Below are positions 15,074-22,826 of a stretch of 32,388 nt of DNA, one piece after another. The stretch is from assembly GCA_020631075.1 (NCBI GenBank), contig JAHDHX010000009.1:1-32388 (forward strand), given 5' to 3'. Each line of letters opens with the position of its first letter. The first letter of the stretch is position 1. Under the pieces are notes generated by a model that did not search any database, had not been told where the DNA came from, and worked only from the letters and a program-made list of their open reading frames with translations. The DNA comes from Candidatus Altimarinota bacterium. GTDB lineage: Bacteria; Patescibacteriota; Gracilibacteria; UBA4473. The position numbers were made by a program, and so were the translations under genes.

Positions 15074-16384
15074 ATGAATAAAATTCACAAAAATTTATTT
15101 CTTAGCATGTTTATTGGCATGCTATTAGGTGTCGGTTTGGGATATGGTTTGTTTAGTGGTACAGTTGACACTGTAGAAGAAGCAGAATTTAAAAACAGTG
15201 CTTCTAAAGATAGTTTTATGAATTTTGGTAATTCCAATAAGGTAGAATCTTCATTTACTAAAGCTGTTTCAGTTAGATCTCATCAAGATGTAAGAAGTGT
15301 TGATGAAAATTTTTCGTTTCCTGGTAAGGCATTGGTTAACTCAGCAGATGAAATGGAATCTGCTAACGATGATGTTGATGAATACTGTCAAGGACTTAGT
15401 TCAGTAGGCCCTGGAGTTAATCCGACAGATTGCTATGCAATGGTGTCAATATTGAATGGTTTTACGAATGGTCATTATCAGTTGAATAATTGGGGAAACT
15501 TTAATCTTCCTATTTCAGAGTGGGAAGGAGTTGAGGTTGTTGGTAATAATGTTTTTCGTCTTAATCTTAGAGAGCAAAATCTCACAGGAGAAGTTTCGCC
15601 TGAAATTGGAAATTTTATGAATTTAACTGATTTAGACTTTTCTCATAACTATATTACTGGAGACTTGCCAGGAGAAATATGGAATTTAGATAAGCTGCGT
15701 GTATTAGCCTTTGGCTTTAATGAAAATCTCTCTTGGGTTATTCCTTCGGAAATTTCTAATTTGAATTTGCTTAAAAGATTAGAAGTTCAGAAGACTGATT
15801 TGACGGGAACTATCCCTTCAGAACTAACTTCTCTTTCAGATTTGGAAACATTAGTTCTTAGTTTTGGTAATCTGACTGGATACTTACCAACTGATATTGG
15901 CAATTTGTCTAAACTTCGTAACATCTGGATTTCTTCTAATCAACTTCAAGGTCCTATTCCAGCAAGTTTTTGGGATCTGAGTGATTTAGAAACGGTGAAT
16001 CTGGGTAATAATAATCTTGTTAGTATTCTTTCACCGCTCATTGAGAATCTGTCGAATATTAGAGAATTTCAGGTGCACAATAATAACTTATCAGGAGTAA
16101 TTCCTGACACCATTGAAAATTTATCTAATTTAGAAGTTCTTGGTTTGTCTCGTAATAATTTTGTTAATTATATTCCAGAATCAATCTCTAACTTAAATCT
16201 TGATAGTTTTTATGTGTATGAAAATTGCTTGCTTAATGCGGAAGAAGGTTCTGAAAATCCTTGGAACTCTAGCAATGTTATTGAATATAATGGATCTGGA
16301 CAAAGAAATGTCTCAGATTGTATAAATCCACCAATAGAAATTGATTTGGATTCTCAAAATCAATCAGAACAAATCATTGATTAG
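15074..16384 (+). CDS. Leucine-rich-repeat surface protein, AT-rich
   Basis: This 436-residue protein has an N-terminal hydrophobic segment (8-28) serving as signal or anchor, then a polar linker. A cap-like region (about 104-160) ends in ISEWEGVEV, and roughly nine leucine-rich repeats of about 24 residues follow (about 160-385). The repeats match the consensus familiar from plant receptor-like proteins (LTGTIPSELTSLSDLETL and similar). Such repeats bind proteins or sugars, so a surface adhesion or recognition role is inferred. The gene is strongly AT-rich with A/T-ending codons, unlike its neighbours, which points to horizontal transfer. It has its own strong promoter and terminator, so it is an independent unit. 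No sortase signal is visible at the C-terminus. Confidence 0.9.
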   Translation: MNKIHKNLFLSMFIGMLLGVGLGYGLFSGTVDTVEEAEFKNSASKDSFMNFGNSNKVESSFTKAVSVRSHQDVRSVDENFSFPGKALVNSADEMESANDDVDEYCQGLSSVGPGVNPTDCYAMVSILNGFTNGHYQLNNWGNFNLPISEWEGVEVVGNNVFRLNLREQNLTGEVSPEIGNFMNLTDLDFSHNYITGDLPGEIWNLDKLRVLAFGFNENLSWVIPSEISNLNLLKRLEVQKTDLTGTIPSELTSLSDLETLVLSFGNLTGYLPTDIGNLSKLRNIWISSNQLQGPIPASFWDLSDLETVNLGNNNLVSILSPLIENLSNIREFQVHNNNLSGVIPDTIENLSNLEVLGLSRNNFVNYIPESISNLNLDSFYVYENCLLNAEEGSENPWNSSNVIEYNGSGQRNVSDCINPPIEIDLDSQNQSEQIID

Positions 16385-16405
16385 TATAGATTTATTTCAA
16401 ATCTT

Positions 16406-16442
16406 ACACAAGATTCACTAATGTGAATCTTGTGTTTTTTTT
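16406..16442 (+). terminator. Rho-independent terminator of the LRR gene
   Basis: A perfect 13 bp stem (ACACAAGATTCAC with its complement, TAAT loop) is followed by seven T. It sits between the convergent LRR and nusA genes. Confidence 0.95.
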
Positions 16443-16452
16443 CTGGAGTCTT

Positions 16453-17751
16453 TTACCCGATGTAGTCGTTGACGGCGGCGATCATGGCTTCGGCTTGTGG
16501 TTTGGTGATGCCAACTTCGGCGAGCTCGTCAGCGGAGAGGCCGTCGAACTGTTTGACCTGTGACAGACCGAGCTCGGTGAGGAGGTCGATGACTTCCTGG
16601 TCGACGCCTTTGAGAACATTGATGGTGGTGTCGTCGGAGAGTTCGCGGCGTTTTTTCTTGGTGCGCTCTGGTTTAGCTTCGCGTTTGAGTGATTCGTCTT
16701 CTTCCGGGGTGCCAGTGAAGGTGATGACGTCGATCTGCATGCCCATGAGGTTGCCAGCGATGCGGACATTTTGCCCGCGCTTACCGATGGTCATGGCGCG
16801 TTCTTCCTCACGCACGTGGACGCGGACGCGCTTGTCGCCGCGGTCGCCGTCATAAAACTCGACTTTGGAGATCTTGGCGGGGGAGAGGGCGGCGAGGAGG
16901 AGCTTCTTGTCGTCGTTAAAGTATTGGATGACGTCGAGGCGCTCATCCCCGACTTCTTCCATGACGGCGTTGATCCTTGAACCGCGCTGACCGACGAAGG
17001 CTCCGACGGGGTCGACGGAGTGGTCGTCTGAGGCGACGGCGATCTTACACCGTGTGCCTGCCTCACGGGCGATCTTGGCCACGCGGACGAGGCCCTCGCG
17101 CATTTCGGGGATTTCGAGCTCGAAGAGGGCGATGATGAACTCGGGGGTCTTACGCGAGATGCGGAGCTGGGGGCCTTTGGTGGTACCTTCGACGCGCTCA
17201 AGCAGGACTTTGATGCGTTGGCCGGTGAAAAATTGTTCACCTGGGATTTGCTCGCGGTAGGGCATGATGGTGGTGATGCCTTCGATCTCGAGCAGGGTGG
17301 AGTCGCGGTCGACCTTCTGCACGCGGGCGGTGAGGAGCTCGCCTTCGCGGTCTTTGAACTTGTGGAAGAGCATTTCGCGTTCGGCTTCTTGGAGTTTTTG
17401 GCCGATGACGTGCTTGGCGGTTTGGGCGGCGATGCGGCCGAAGCTCTCGTGCGGGGGGACGCTGACGTAGACGGTGTCGCCGACGGCGACGTCGGGGCGG
17501 ACTTTTTTGGCGTCTTTGAGGGTGATCTCGGTTTCGTAGTTGTTGACTTTTTCGGCGACTTCGCGGACTTCGAAGATTTGCATATCGGTGATGTCGTCGC
17601 CGAGCTGGACGCGAACATTCATGCCAGCGGTGCCGAAGTCTTTTTTATAGGCGAGGGCGACGGCGTTTTCGATGGCTTCGATGACGATGTCTTTCTGCAG
17701 GTTTTTTTCGGCGCAGAGTTGGTTGATGGCGGCTTGGAGTTTGCTTTGCAT
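16453..17751 (-). CDS. nusA: Transcription termination/antitermination factor NusA
   Basis: NusA binds RNA polymerase and nascent RNA, and modulates pausing, termination and antitermination. The 432-residue protein has the N-terminal polymerase-binding domain (1-125), an S1 domain (about 135-200) and two KH domains. The KH region includes VGAFVGQRGSRINAVMEEV near 250-270 and the second GKRGQNVRIAGNLMG near 325-340. A C-terminal helix-hairpin-helix repeat (about 385-432) follows. Usual neighbours rimP and infB are absent. The start is fixed by the conserved N-terminus; no Shine-Dalgarno sequence precedes it. The upstream 220 bases hold a terminator-like hairpin and an inverted repeat. Confidence 0.97.
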   Translation of the reverse strand: MQSKLQAAINQLCAEKNLQKDIVIEAIENAVALAYKKDFGTAGMNVRVQLGDDITDMQIFEVREVAEKVNNYETEITLKDAKKVRPDVAVGDTVYVSVPPHESFGRIAAQTAKHVIGQKLQEAEREMLFHKFKDREGELLTARVQKVDRDSTLLEIEGITTIMPYREQIPGEQFFTGQRIKVLLERVEGTTKGPQLRISRKTPEFIIALFELEIPEMREGLVRVAKIAREAGTRCKIAVASDDHSVDPVGAFVGQRGSRINAVMEEVGDERLDVIQYFNDDKKLLLAALSPAKISKVEFYDGDRGDKRVRVHVREEERAMTIGKRGQNVRIAGNLMGMQIDVITFTGTPEEDESLKREAKPERTKKKRRELSDDTTINVLKGVDQEVIDLLTELGLSQVKQFDGLSADELAEVGITKPQAEAMIAAVNDYIG

Positions 17752-17829
17752 GAAAAGCGGTGAGAAGAGAAAAGAAATAAAGGCAGCTGACTGAGGCTCT
17801 AGCGTAGATGTAGAAAAAAAACCTAGAGC

Positions 17830-17863
17830 GAAAATCCACCGTAGAAATGATTTCTACCGTGGA
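17830..17863 (-). terminator. Terminator-like hairpin between the SLH gene and nusA
   Basis: On the minus strand a 13 bp stem (17851-17863 with 17835-17847, one G-G mismatch, 3-base loop) runs into TTTTC. It probably ends the SLH transcript. Just downstream, CTAGAGC (17823-17829) and GCTCTAG (17796-17802) form a second inverted repeat enclosing a T-run, in the nusA leader. The rest of 17752-17972 shows nothing else. Confidence 0.6.
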
Positions 17864-17972
17864 GGATTCGTAAGCATTGTGCCGTGGGAGGGCGGTGTGT
17901 CAAAGGAAAATGGGGGGAATGGGGGTTTTGGGCGGTGGGTTTTGAAAAATTGTACGAGGTGGGGCGGGTTGA

Positions 17973-19289
17973 TTACTCCTCAAAACTGAGGGGGACGGGG
18001 GGGAAGTCGTGGGTGGCGACGCTGAAGCGGAGGCCGCGGAAGAGGTAGCCGTCTTCGGTGAAGATGAGGTCAGACGCGTCGGCGTCACGCAGGCGGACAC
18101 GGAGGGTGGTGTTTGCGGGAGAGAGGGTGGTGGGGGCGGAAAATTGGGCTTCGAGGGTGAGGGTCTGGGTGGTTTCGGCGGGGAGGCGCAGAGTGGTGCC
18201 ACTGAAAAGCACGGTGCCGCCGCGGGGCACGGGGCGGACTTCGGGGGCTTGGCCGGGGGCGGTCAGGCGGAGGGAGAAGCTATCGGCGGGGAAAACATTG
18301 GTGTGGTCGAACTTGAATTCGAGGTAGAAATTTTGGGCGCTGACTTCTTGGTCGTATTCGTTGCTGACGTCGATGGTGCCGATGGGGTGCCAGCTGTCAG
18401 GGTCGGGGGTGCTGACAGGAAATGGTGTGACTGGGTCGGCGGGACTGACCGTGGCGGTGACGGCCCGAGCGGTGGACTGGTGGCCTTGATCTTCGGCTTC
18501 AAAGTTGGAGGGGCGGATAGCGTAGCGGTACTTAATGAGTTTGAGGTATTCGCTGTCGGAAAGGGGGGTGTCTGGGGCTGGGTCAGCGGGGGGAGGGGTG
18601 TCGGTGGGGGTGTCACGGATGGCGAGCGCTTTGGTGAGGGCGTCGGACTGGTCGGCTTGGTCGTAGGCGATGAGCTGCGAGATGGCTTCGAGCTGGGTGA
18701 CGATCTGGTGGAGTTGCCAGGCGACCTCGGCGCGGGTCATGGGGGTCTGGGGGCTGTATTGCAGGGAAGGCTCGCGGATGAGGCCTTCGGCAGCGAGGGC
18801 GAGGGCGGAGTCGCGGAACCAGGCGTCGAGCGGGACGTCTGTGAACGGCGTGGGTGAGCTGCTGGGCTGGAGGGAGAGGGTGTTGGCGAGCATTTGGCCC
18901 CACTCGGCGCGGTTGAGCGTGCGGCCTGGGGCGAACGTGCCGTCGGGGTTGCCCGAAACAAAGCCCTGCAGGGTGGCGGTGTGCACGGCGGGGCCGAACC
19001 ACTGGTCAGTGGAGACGTCGGTGTAGAGTGCGTCGGTGGGCTGGTCGGTGGTGGTGGGGTCGTCGAGCTGGGTGAGGCGCAGCAGGAGGGTGACGGCTTC
19101 GGCGCGGTTGAGCGTGGCGTGGGGGCGGAAGGTGCCGCTGGGGTCGCCCTGAATGATGCTGCGCTGGGTGAGGTCAGACACGGGGAGGTCGGCCCAATGG
19201 GGGATGTCGGCGTCGTCGGTGTAGGGGGTGAGGGCGGAAGCGGGCACCGCCCAGAGCAAGGCGAGGAGGGTGAAGAGGCGTGAGGGCAT
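17973..19289 (-). CDS. Exported SLH-domain protein
   Basis: This 438-residue protein has a signal peptide (1-19, ending PASA). Three S-layer-homology modules follow at about 21-75, 85-140 and 145-200, with repeated GDPSGTFRPHATLNRAEAV-type motifs. A Pro/Thr/Asp-rich linker lies at about 225-245. The C-terminal half (about 290-438) is strand-rich and acidic, with alternating hydrophobic and polar residues, perhaps an immunoglobulin-like or CARDB-like domain that I cannot name with confidence. SLH modules attach proteins to wall polymers, so this is a surface-layer or surface-linked protein. It ends with TAA upstream of nusA on the same strand. The 148 bases before its start separate it from the divergent shikimate kinase fusion gene. 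Confidence 0.9.
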   Translation of the reverse strand: MPSRLFTLLALLWAVPASALTPYTDDADIPHWADLPVSDLTQRSIIQGDPSGTFRPHATLNRAEAVTLLLRLTQLDDPTTTDQPTDALYTDVSTDQWFGPAVHTATLQGFVSGNPDGTFAPGRTLNRAEWGQMLANTLSLQPSSSPTPFTDVPLDAWFRDSALALAAEGLIREPSLQYSPQTPMTRAEVAWQLHQIVTQLEAISQLIAYDQADQSDALTKALAIRDTPTDTPPPADPAPDTPLSDSEYLKLIKYRYAIRPSNFEAEDQGHQSTARAVTATVSPADPVTPFPVSTPDPDSWHPIGTIDVSNEYDQEVSAQNFYLEFKFDHTNVFPADSFSLRLTAPGQAPEVRPVPRGGTVLFSGTTLRLPAETTQTLTLEAQFSAPTTLSPANTTLRVRLRDADASDLIFTEDGYLFRGLRFSVATHDFPPVPLSFEE

Positions 19290-19364
19290 AAAATGAGAGG
19301 TCGAGAAGAGAAGAGTCGGTCGGTGGTAAAGTAAAGGATGAGGGGCGGATTGGCGAGGGGGGGC

Positions 19365-19392
19365 TTGCTTTTTTTGCGTTAGGGACTATAAG
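19365..19392 (+). promoter_or_regulatory. Predicted promoter of the shikimate kinase fusion gene
   Basis: TTGCTT (19365-19370) and TATAAG (19387-19392) are 16 bases apart. The leader contains a ten-codon open frame before the gene. Confidence 0.5.
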
Positions 19393-19405
19393 CAATCCAC
19401 AATTT

Positions 19406-19438
19406 ATGACTGTCTGTACTTTCTTAGTGACCAAGTAG
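19406..19438 (+). CDS. Possible ten-codon leader ORF
   Basis: ATG 19406 opens a short frame encoding MTVCTFLVTK and ends with TAG immediately before the ATG of the kinase fusion (TAGATG), in the same frame. It begins 13 bases after the -10 box. It could couple translation or act as a leader peptide, or be chance. No aromatic-codon run typical of attenuators is present. Confidence 0.25.
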   Translation: MTVCTFLVTK

Positions 19439-20560
19439 ATGAAAAAGCAAAACATAGTTTTGGTGGGTTTTAAGGGGGCGGGAAAAACCACCTTTGGCCG
19501 TGCGCTGGCCGAAGTGTCTGGTTTGCCTTTTGCGGACCTCGACCAAGAGGTGGAGTATCTGATCGGGGAGTCGATCTATGAATTTGTCGATAAATATGGC
19601 TGGCAGGTTTTCCGTGAGGTGGAGCAGCGGGTGACGCATGACTTTTGTCGTAACTTCTCGGGCGTGGTCGCGACCGGGGGGGGGACGATCGAAAACAGTA
19701 AAAATCTGCAAAATCTGAAAAAGACGGGGAACTTTATCTTCCTCAACACGGAGTACAGTGATGTGCGGCAGTACTTGCTGCAGTCAGAAGAAGAGAAGAA
19801 GCGACCGCGGATGAACCCTGACATCCCGCTGGCGATGGAACTGGACCAGATGTGGAACCAACGGAAGGGGATATATAGCGCGACGGCGGACGTGGAAGTG
19901 TCGCCGCAGCTGTATGGTGACCCGAAGGAAGAAGCGCAGAAAATCCTCAGTGGGTTGACGCCGATGCAGGTGCCTGACTTGCCGAGCCCGAAGAAAATCG
20001 TGCTGCTGGGCAGTGGAAATGCCCGCGTGCTGGACGAACTGGACGCGATGCAGCAAAAAGGGCGACTGCCCAATGTGACCTGGGCGGGGGTGGTGTGCAA
20101 CCAAGCGGACACGGCGATAGCCCAAAAAGCGACCGCGATGGGTGTGCCCGTGGAAGTGCTGGTGGGGGACAATGGGCCTGGGTCGGAGGACTATGATCGG
20201 GGGCTGATCAATGTGTTGCGGGGGATGGAGACGGATTTGATCTTTTTGGCGGACTGGGAGCGGGAGTTCACGGAGTTGTACCGAGATCAGTTTGGGTCGC
20301 TGACGATCGAAACGCACGAGTGCTTGCTGCCGAATTACCATGATCTGCGGGGGGATGAAATCTATGAAAAGGTGCTGGAGTATGAGGATAAGTACACGGG
20401 GGCGAGCTTGCACCGACTGACCAAGACCCCTGAGGGGTCATATGAACTGATGCTGCAACGAAAGGTGGTGGTGCAGCCAGATGACACGGTCCAGTCGCTG
20501 ACGCAGCGGGTGCGGAAGCAGCAAATCTTAGGGTTCTGTGAGATCCTTGAAAAGCGGTAG
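19439..20560 (+). CDS. Shikimate kinase fused to a PurN-like formyltransferase domain
   Basis: This 373-residue protein joins two domains. Residues 1-172 are shikimate kinase: Walker A GFKGAGKTT (10-18), DLD (33-35), FREVEQR (58-64), GGG (80-82), the lid RPRM (122-125) and the ATP-site RKGIYSATA (142-150). All expected residues are there, so phosphorylation of shikimate is likely. Residues 184-373 resemble glycinamide ribonucleotide formyltransferase (PurN), with the start KIVLLGSGNARVLDEL, a THECLLPNY segment and the C-terminal DDTVQSLTQRVRKQQ. In PurN that segment is NIHPSLLP. The histidine is kept (H293), the asparagine is replaced by Glu291, and the Asp of the DGG motif appears replaced. 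The second domain is therefore probably altered in function. No other shikimate or purine genes are nearby. Confidence 0.85.
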   Translation: MKKQNIVLVGFKGAGKTTFGRALAEVSGLPFADLDQEVEYLIGESIYEFVDKYGWQVFREVEQRVTHDFCRNFSGVVATGGGTIENSKNLQNLKKTGNFIFLNTEYSDVRQYLLQSEEEKKRPRMNPDIPLAMELDQMWNQRKGIYSATADVEVSPQLYGDPKEEAQKILSGLTPMQVPDLPSPKKIVLLGSGNARVLDELDAMQQKGRLPNVTWAGVVCNQADTAIAQKATAMGVPVEVLVGDNGPGSEDYDRGLINVLRGMETDLIFLADWEREFTELYRDQFGSLTIETHECLLPNYHDLRGDEIYEKVLEYEDKYTGASLHRLTKTPEGSYELMLQRKVVVQPDDTVQSLTQRVRKQQILGFCEILEKR

Positions 20561-20615
20561 GGGGTGTGGCTGCGTGGGGGGGAGATTTGCTCTGTGACTC
20601 CTGACGGTATGACTC

Positions 20616-20647
20616 AAAAAAACCGCTGCGTGAAGCAGCGGTTTTTT
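20616..20647. terminator. Bidirectional terminator
   Basis: CCGCTGC pairs with GCAGCGG around a GTGAA loop, with seven A before and six T after. It serves both the kinase fusion (+) and htpX (-), which converge here. Confidence 0.95.
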
Positions 20648-20671
20648 GGTGGGGGGAGATTGGTTTGGAGT

Positions 20672-21589
20672 CTAGACCATTTTTTGCAGAGCGGCGATGC
20701 GCTTCTCAAGCGGGGGGTGGGTGGAGAAGAGGTTGGCCAGGCCGAGGCGGCTGAGCCCAGAGATGCTGAGGGCGGCGGTCTGTTGGTTGCCCCGACTGCC
20801 CGAGACGCGGCCGTAGGTGGTTTGGAGTTTTTGCAGGGCGGCGAGCATTTGCTGTTTGCCGGCCATGCGGGCGGCGCCTGCGTCGGCGCGGTACTCACGC
20901 CAGCGGGAAAACCCAAAGTAGACGAGGGAGGCGAGCGGCCCGACGACCATTTGCACGCCGTAGAAGATGGAGTGGAAGAGCATCCCGCCGCCGTAGTGGC
21001 GGTCGTCGTCGCTGGCCATGCCGCGGCTGATGGCGATGGCGGCGGCGTAGGCGATGATGTAGACAAAAGTGTTTATGCAGCCCTGAATGAGGCCGAGGGT
21101 GACCATGTCGCCATTCTGGATGTGGGCGAGCTCGTGCGCGATGACGCCTTCGATTTCTTCGTCGGTCATCTCACGCAGCATGGCGGTGCTGACGGCCACC
21201 AGCGCGCTGCTGGGTCGCCAGCCAGTGGCGAAGGCGTTGATGGCGGAGGACTCAAAAATGCCGACCTCGGGCAGGGGGAGGCCTGACTTAAGGCAGAGGC
21301 GTTCGGTGATTTTCATCAGTTTGACTTCCAAGTCGGAACGCGGGGTGGTGATGACCTGCACCCCTGCGGAGCGTTTGGCGAGGGATTTGCTCATTAAGAT
21401 GCTCACGAAGGAGCCAACAAAACCGATCACCACCCCCCACGCCACCACCCCAGCCATGGGCACGCCTTTGTCCGCCAGCCAGCCAGCGAGGCCAGTGGCC
21501 TGCAAGATGAAAGAGGCGACGACCATGATGGCGACGTTGGTGAGGATCATAAGCAGGAAGCGTTTGCCGTAGCTGAAGAGGGAGGACAT
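20672..21589 (-). CDS. htpX: Membrane zinc metalloprotease HtpX
   Basis: HtpX degrades misfolded membrane proteins. The 305-residue protein has two N-terminal membrane helices (about 11-32 and 45-66) and the zinc motif HELAH (152-156). Two more hydrophobic segments lie at about 165-215, and the third-ligand region REYRADAGAARM comes before a cytosolic tail containing STHPPLEKRI, which is conserved in the family. Length is normal. ATG 21589 is chosen because the conserved N-terminus starts there. The in-frame extension to 21649 looks non-coding. It is divergent from proB (135 bases between starts). A functional link to the SPFH protein is plausible by analogy with FtsH-HflKC but not shown. Confidence 0.96.
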   Translation of the reverse strand: MSSLFSYGKRFLLMILTNVAIMVVASFILQATGLAGWLADKGVPMAGVVAWGVVIGFVGSFVSILMSKSLAKRSAGVQVITTPRSDLEVKLMKITERLCLKSGLPLPEVGIFESSAINAFATGWRPSSALVAVSTAMLREMTDEEIEGVIAHELAHIQNGDMVTLGLIQGCINTFVYIIAYAAAIAISRGMASDDDRHYGGGMLFHSIFYGVQMVVGPLASLVYFGFSRWREYRADAGAARMAGKQQMLAALQKLQTTYGRVSGSRGNQQTAALSISGLSRLGLANLFSTHPPLEKRIAALQKMV

Positions 21590-21724
21590 GAGAAAGGACT
21601 GAAGAGGGAATTTCACCGTGATAATAGAAAGGGCTGGGGCGGGGGGCAAATTTGCGTGGGGTGGGGTTGGCGAATGGGGGTGGGGGAGGTAGAGTGGGGG
21701 CCCTCATAATAACCCTCAACTGAC

Positions 21725-22774
21725 ATGGCAGAAGCGCGGCCGATATTGATCCTAAAGGTGGGGACGTCGTCGATCACTACCGCGAGTGGGGTGATAGACG
21801 AGACGGTGATTGCTGAAATCTGCCGTCAGGTGGCGGAGCTGTCGCAGAAGTATCGCGTAGCGATCGTGAGCTCGGGCGCGGTGGGGGCGGGCAAAAAGTA
21901 TCTGTCAAACTATGGCGGGGCACTGACCGACAAAAAAGCCGCGGCGGCGGTGGGGAACCCGCTGCTGATAGGGACGTATGCGCGGCACATGGCCCCGCAC
22001 CGACTGGGGGTGGCCCAGACGCTCCACGAGCGGGCGCACTTCGCGCGGCGGCACAAGCTGCAACAGCTGGAGTCAACCTATGCGACGCTGTGGGCCAATG
22101 ACATCGTGCCGATCGCCAATGAAAATGATGTGGTGTCGGACACGGAGTTGAAATTTTCGGATAATGATGAGCTGTCGACGCTGCTGGCGGTGGGGCTGGG
22201 GGCGGAGACGTTGCTGATAGGGACGAGTGTGCCCGGGGTGTATGACGCGTCGGGGGCGGTGGTGGGAGAAATTGCGGAATTTACGGATGAGGTGCTGGGG
22301 CTGGCGAACCTGAAAGAAAAGTCGGAGGTGGGGCTGGGGGGGATGGTGACAAAGCTGGGGTGTGCGCACCTCGCGACGCGGATGGGGGTGCGGGTGGTGA
22401 TATTTGGCACGCAGGGGGAAGACGCCATCGTGCGGGCGGCCGCGGGCGAAACCGGGACGCAGTGCCCACCCGAGGACTGTGAACTGTGTGACCGACGAAA
22501 ATGGCTGGCGAGCGGGTGCGTGAGTGTGGGGCGGATAGTCGTGGACGCGGGGGCGGCGACGGCCCTGCGGGAGCGCAAGAGCCTGCTGGCGGTGGGGGTG
22601 CGAGAGGTGGTGGGGGAATTCACCGCGGGGGACGTGTGTAGTGTGATGGCCGAGGGGCAGCGTCGGCCATTTGCGGTGGGGCGGGTGAAGTTTAGCTCGG
22701 CGAGGATGGCTTCGCTGGTGGGGCAGTCGGACACGGTGATCGCCCATGCGGATGAGATAGTGGTGTTGCGGTAA
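21725..22774 (+). CDS. proB: Glutamate 5-kinase
   Basis: ProB phosphorylates glutamate to gamma-glutamyl phosphate, the first step of proline synthesis. The 349-residue protein has the amino-acid kinase domain: LKVGTSSIT near 10-18, VSSGAVGAGKK near 48-58, the glutamate-site IANENDVVSDTELKFSDND (about 134-152) and GVGGMVTK-like GLGGMVTKL (about 206-214). A C-terminal PUA domain fills about 255-349. The stretch CPPEDCELCDRRKW between the domains carries three cysteines. Length is close to that of E. coli ProB. proA follows after 52 bases; proC is not in the window. ATG 21725 fits the conserved start. Confidence 0.96.
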   Translation: MAEARPILILKVGTSSITTASGVIDETVIAEICRQVAELSQKYRVAIVSSGAVGAGKKYLSNYGGALTDKKAAAAVGNPLLIGTYARHMAPHRLGVAQTLHERAHFARRHKLQQLESTYATLWANDIVPIANENDVVSDTELKFSDNDELSTLLAVGLGAETLLIGTSVPGVYDASGAVVGEIAEFTDEVLGLANLKEKSEVGLGGMVTKLGCAHLATRMGVRVVIFGTQGEDAIVRAAAGETGTQCPPEDCELCDRRKWLASGCVSVGRIVVDAGAATALRERKSLLAVGVREVVGEFTAGDVCSVMAEGQRRPFAVGRVKFSSARMASLVGQSDTVIAHADEIVVLR

Positions 22775-22826
22775 TTCTTCGGTGTGTTTTAAGTATCATT
22801 TTTTCTAGTCTTTTTTCTTCAATATT

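Noticed and set aside
17218-17763. 181-residue acidic + strand open frame
   Set aside because: It is an antisense shadow of nusA caused by the strand composition bias.
20564-21286. 240-residue + strand open frame
   Set aside because: It is antisense to htpX and overlaps the bidirectional terminator.
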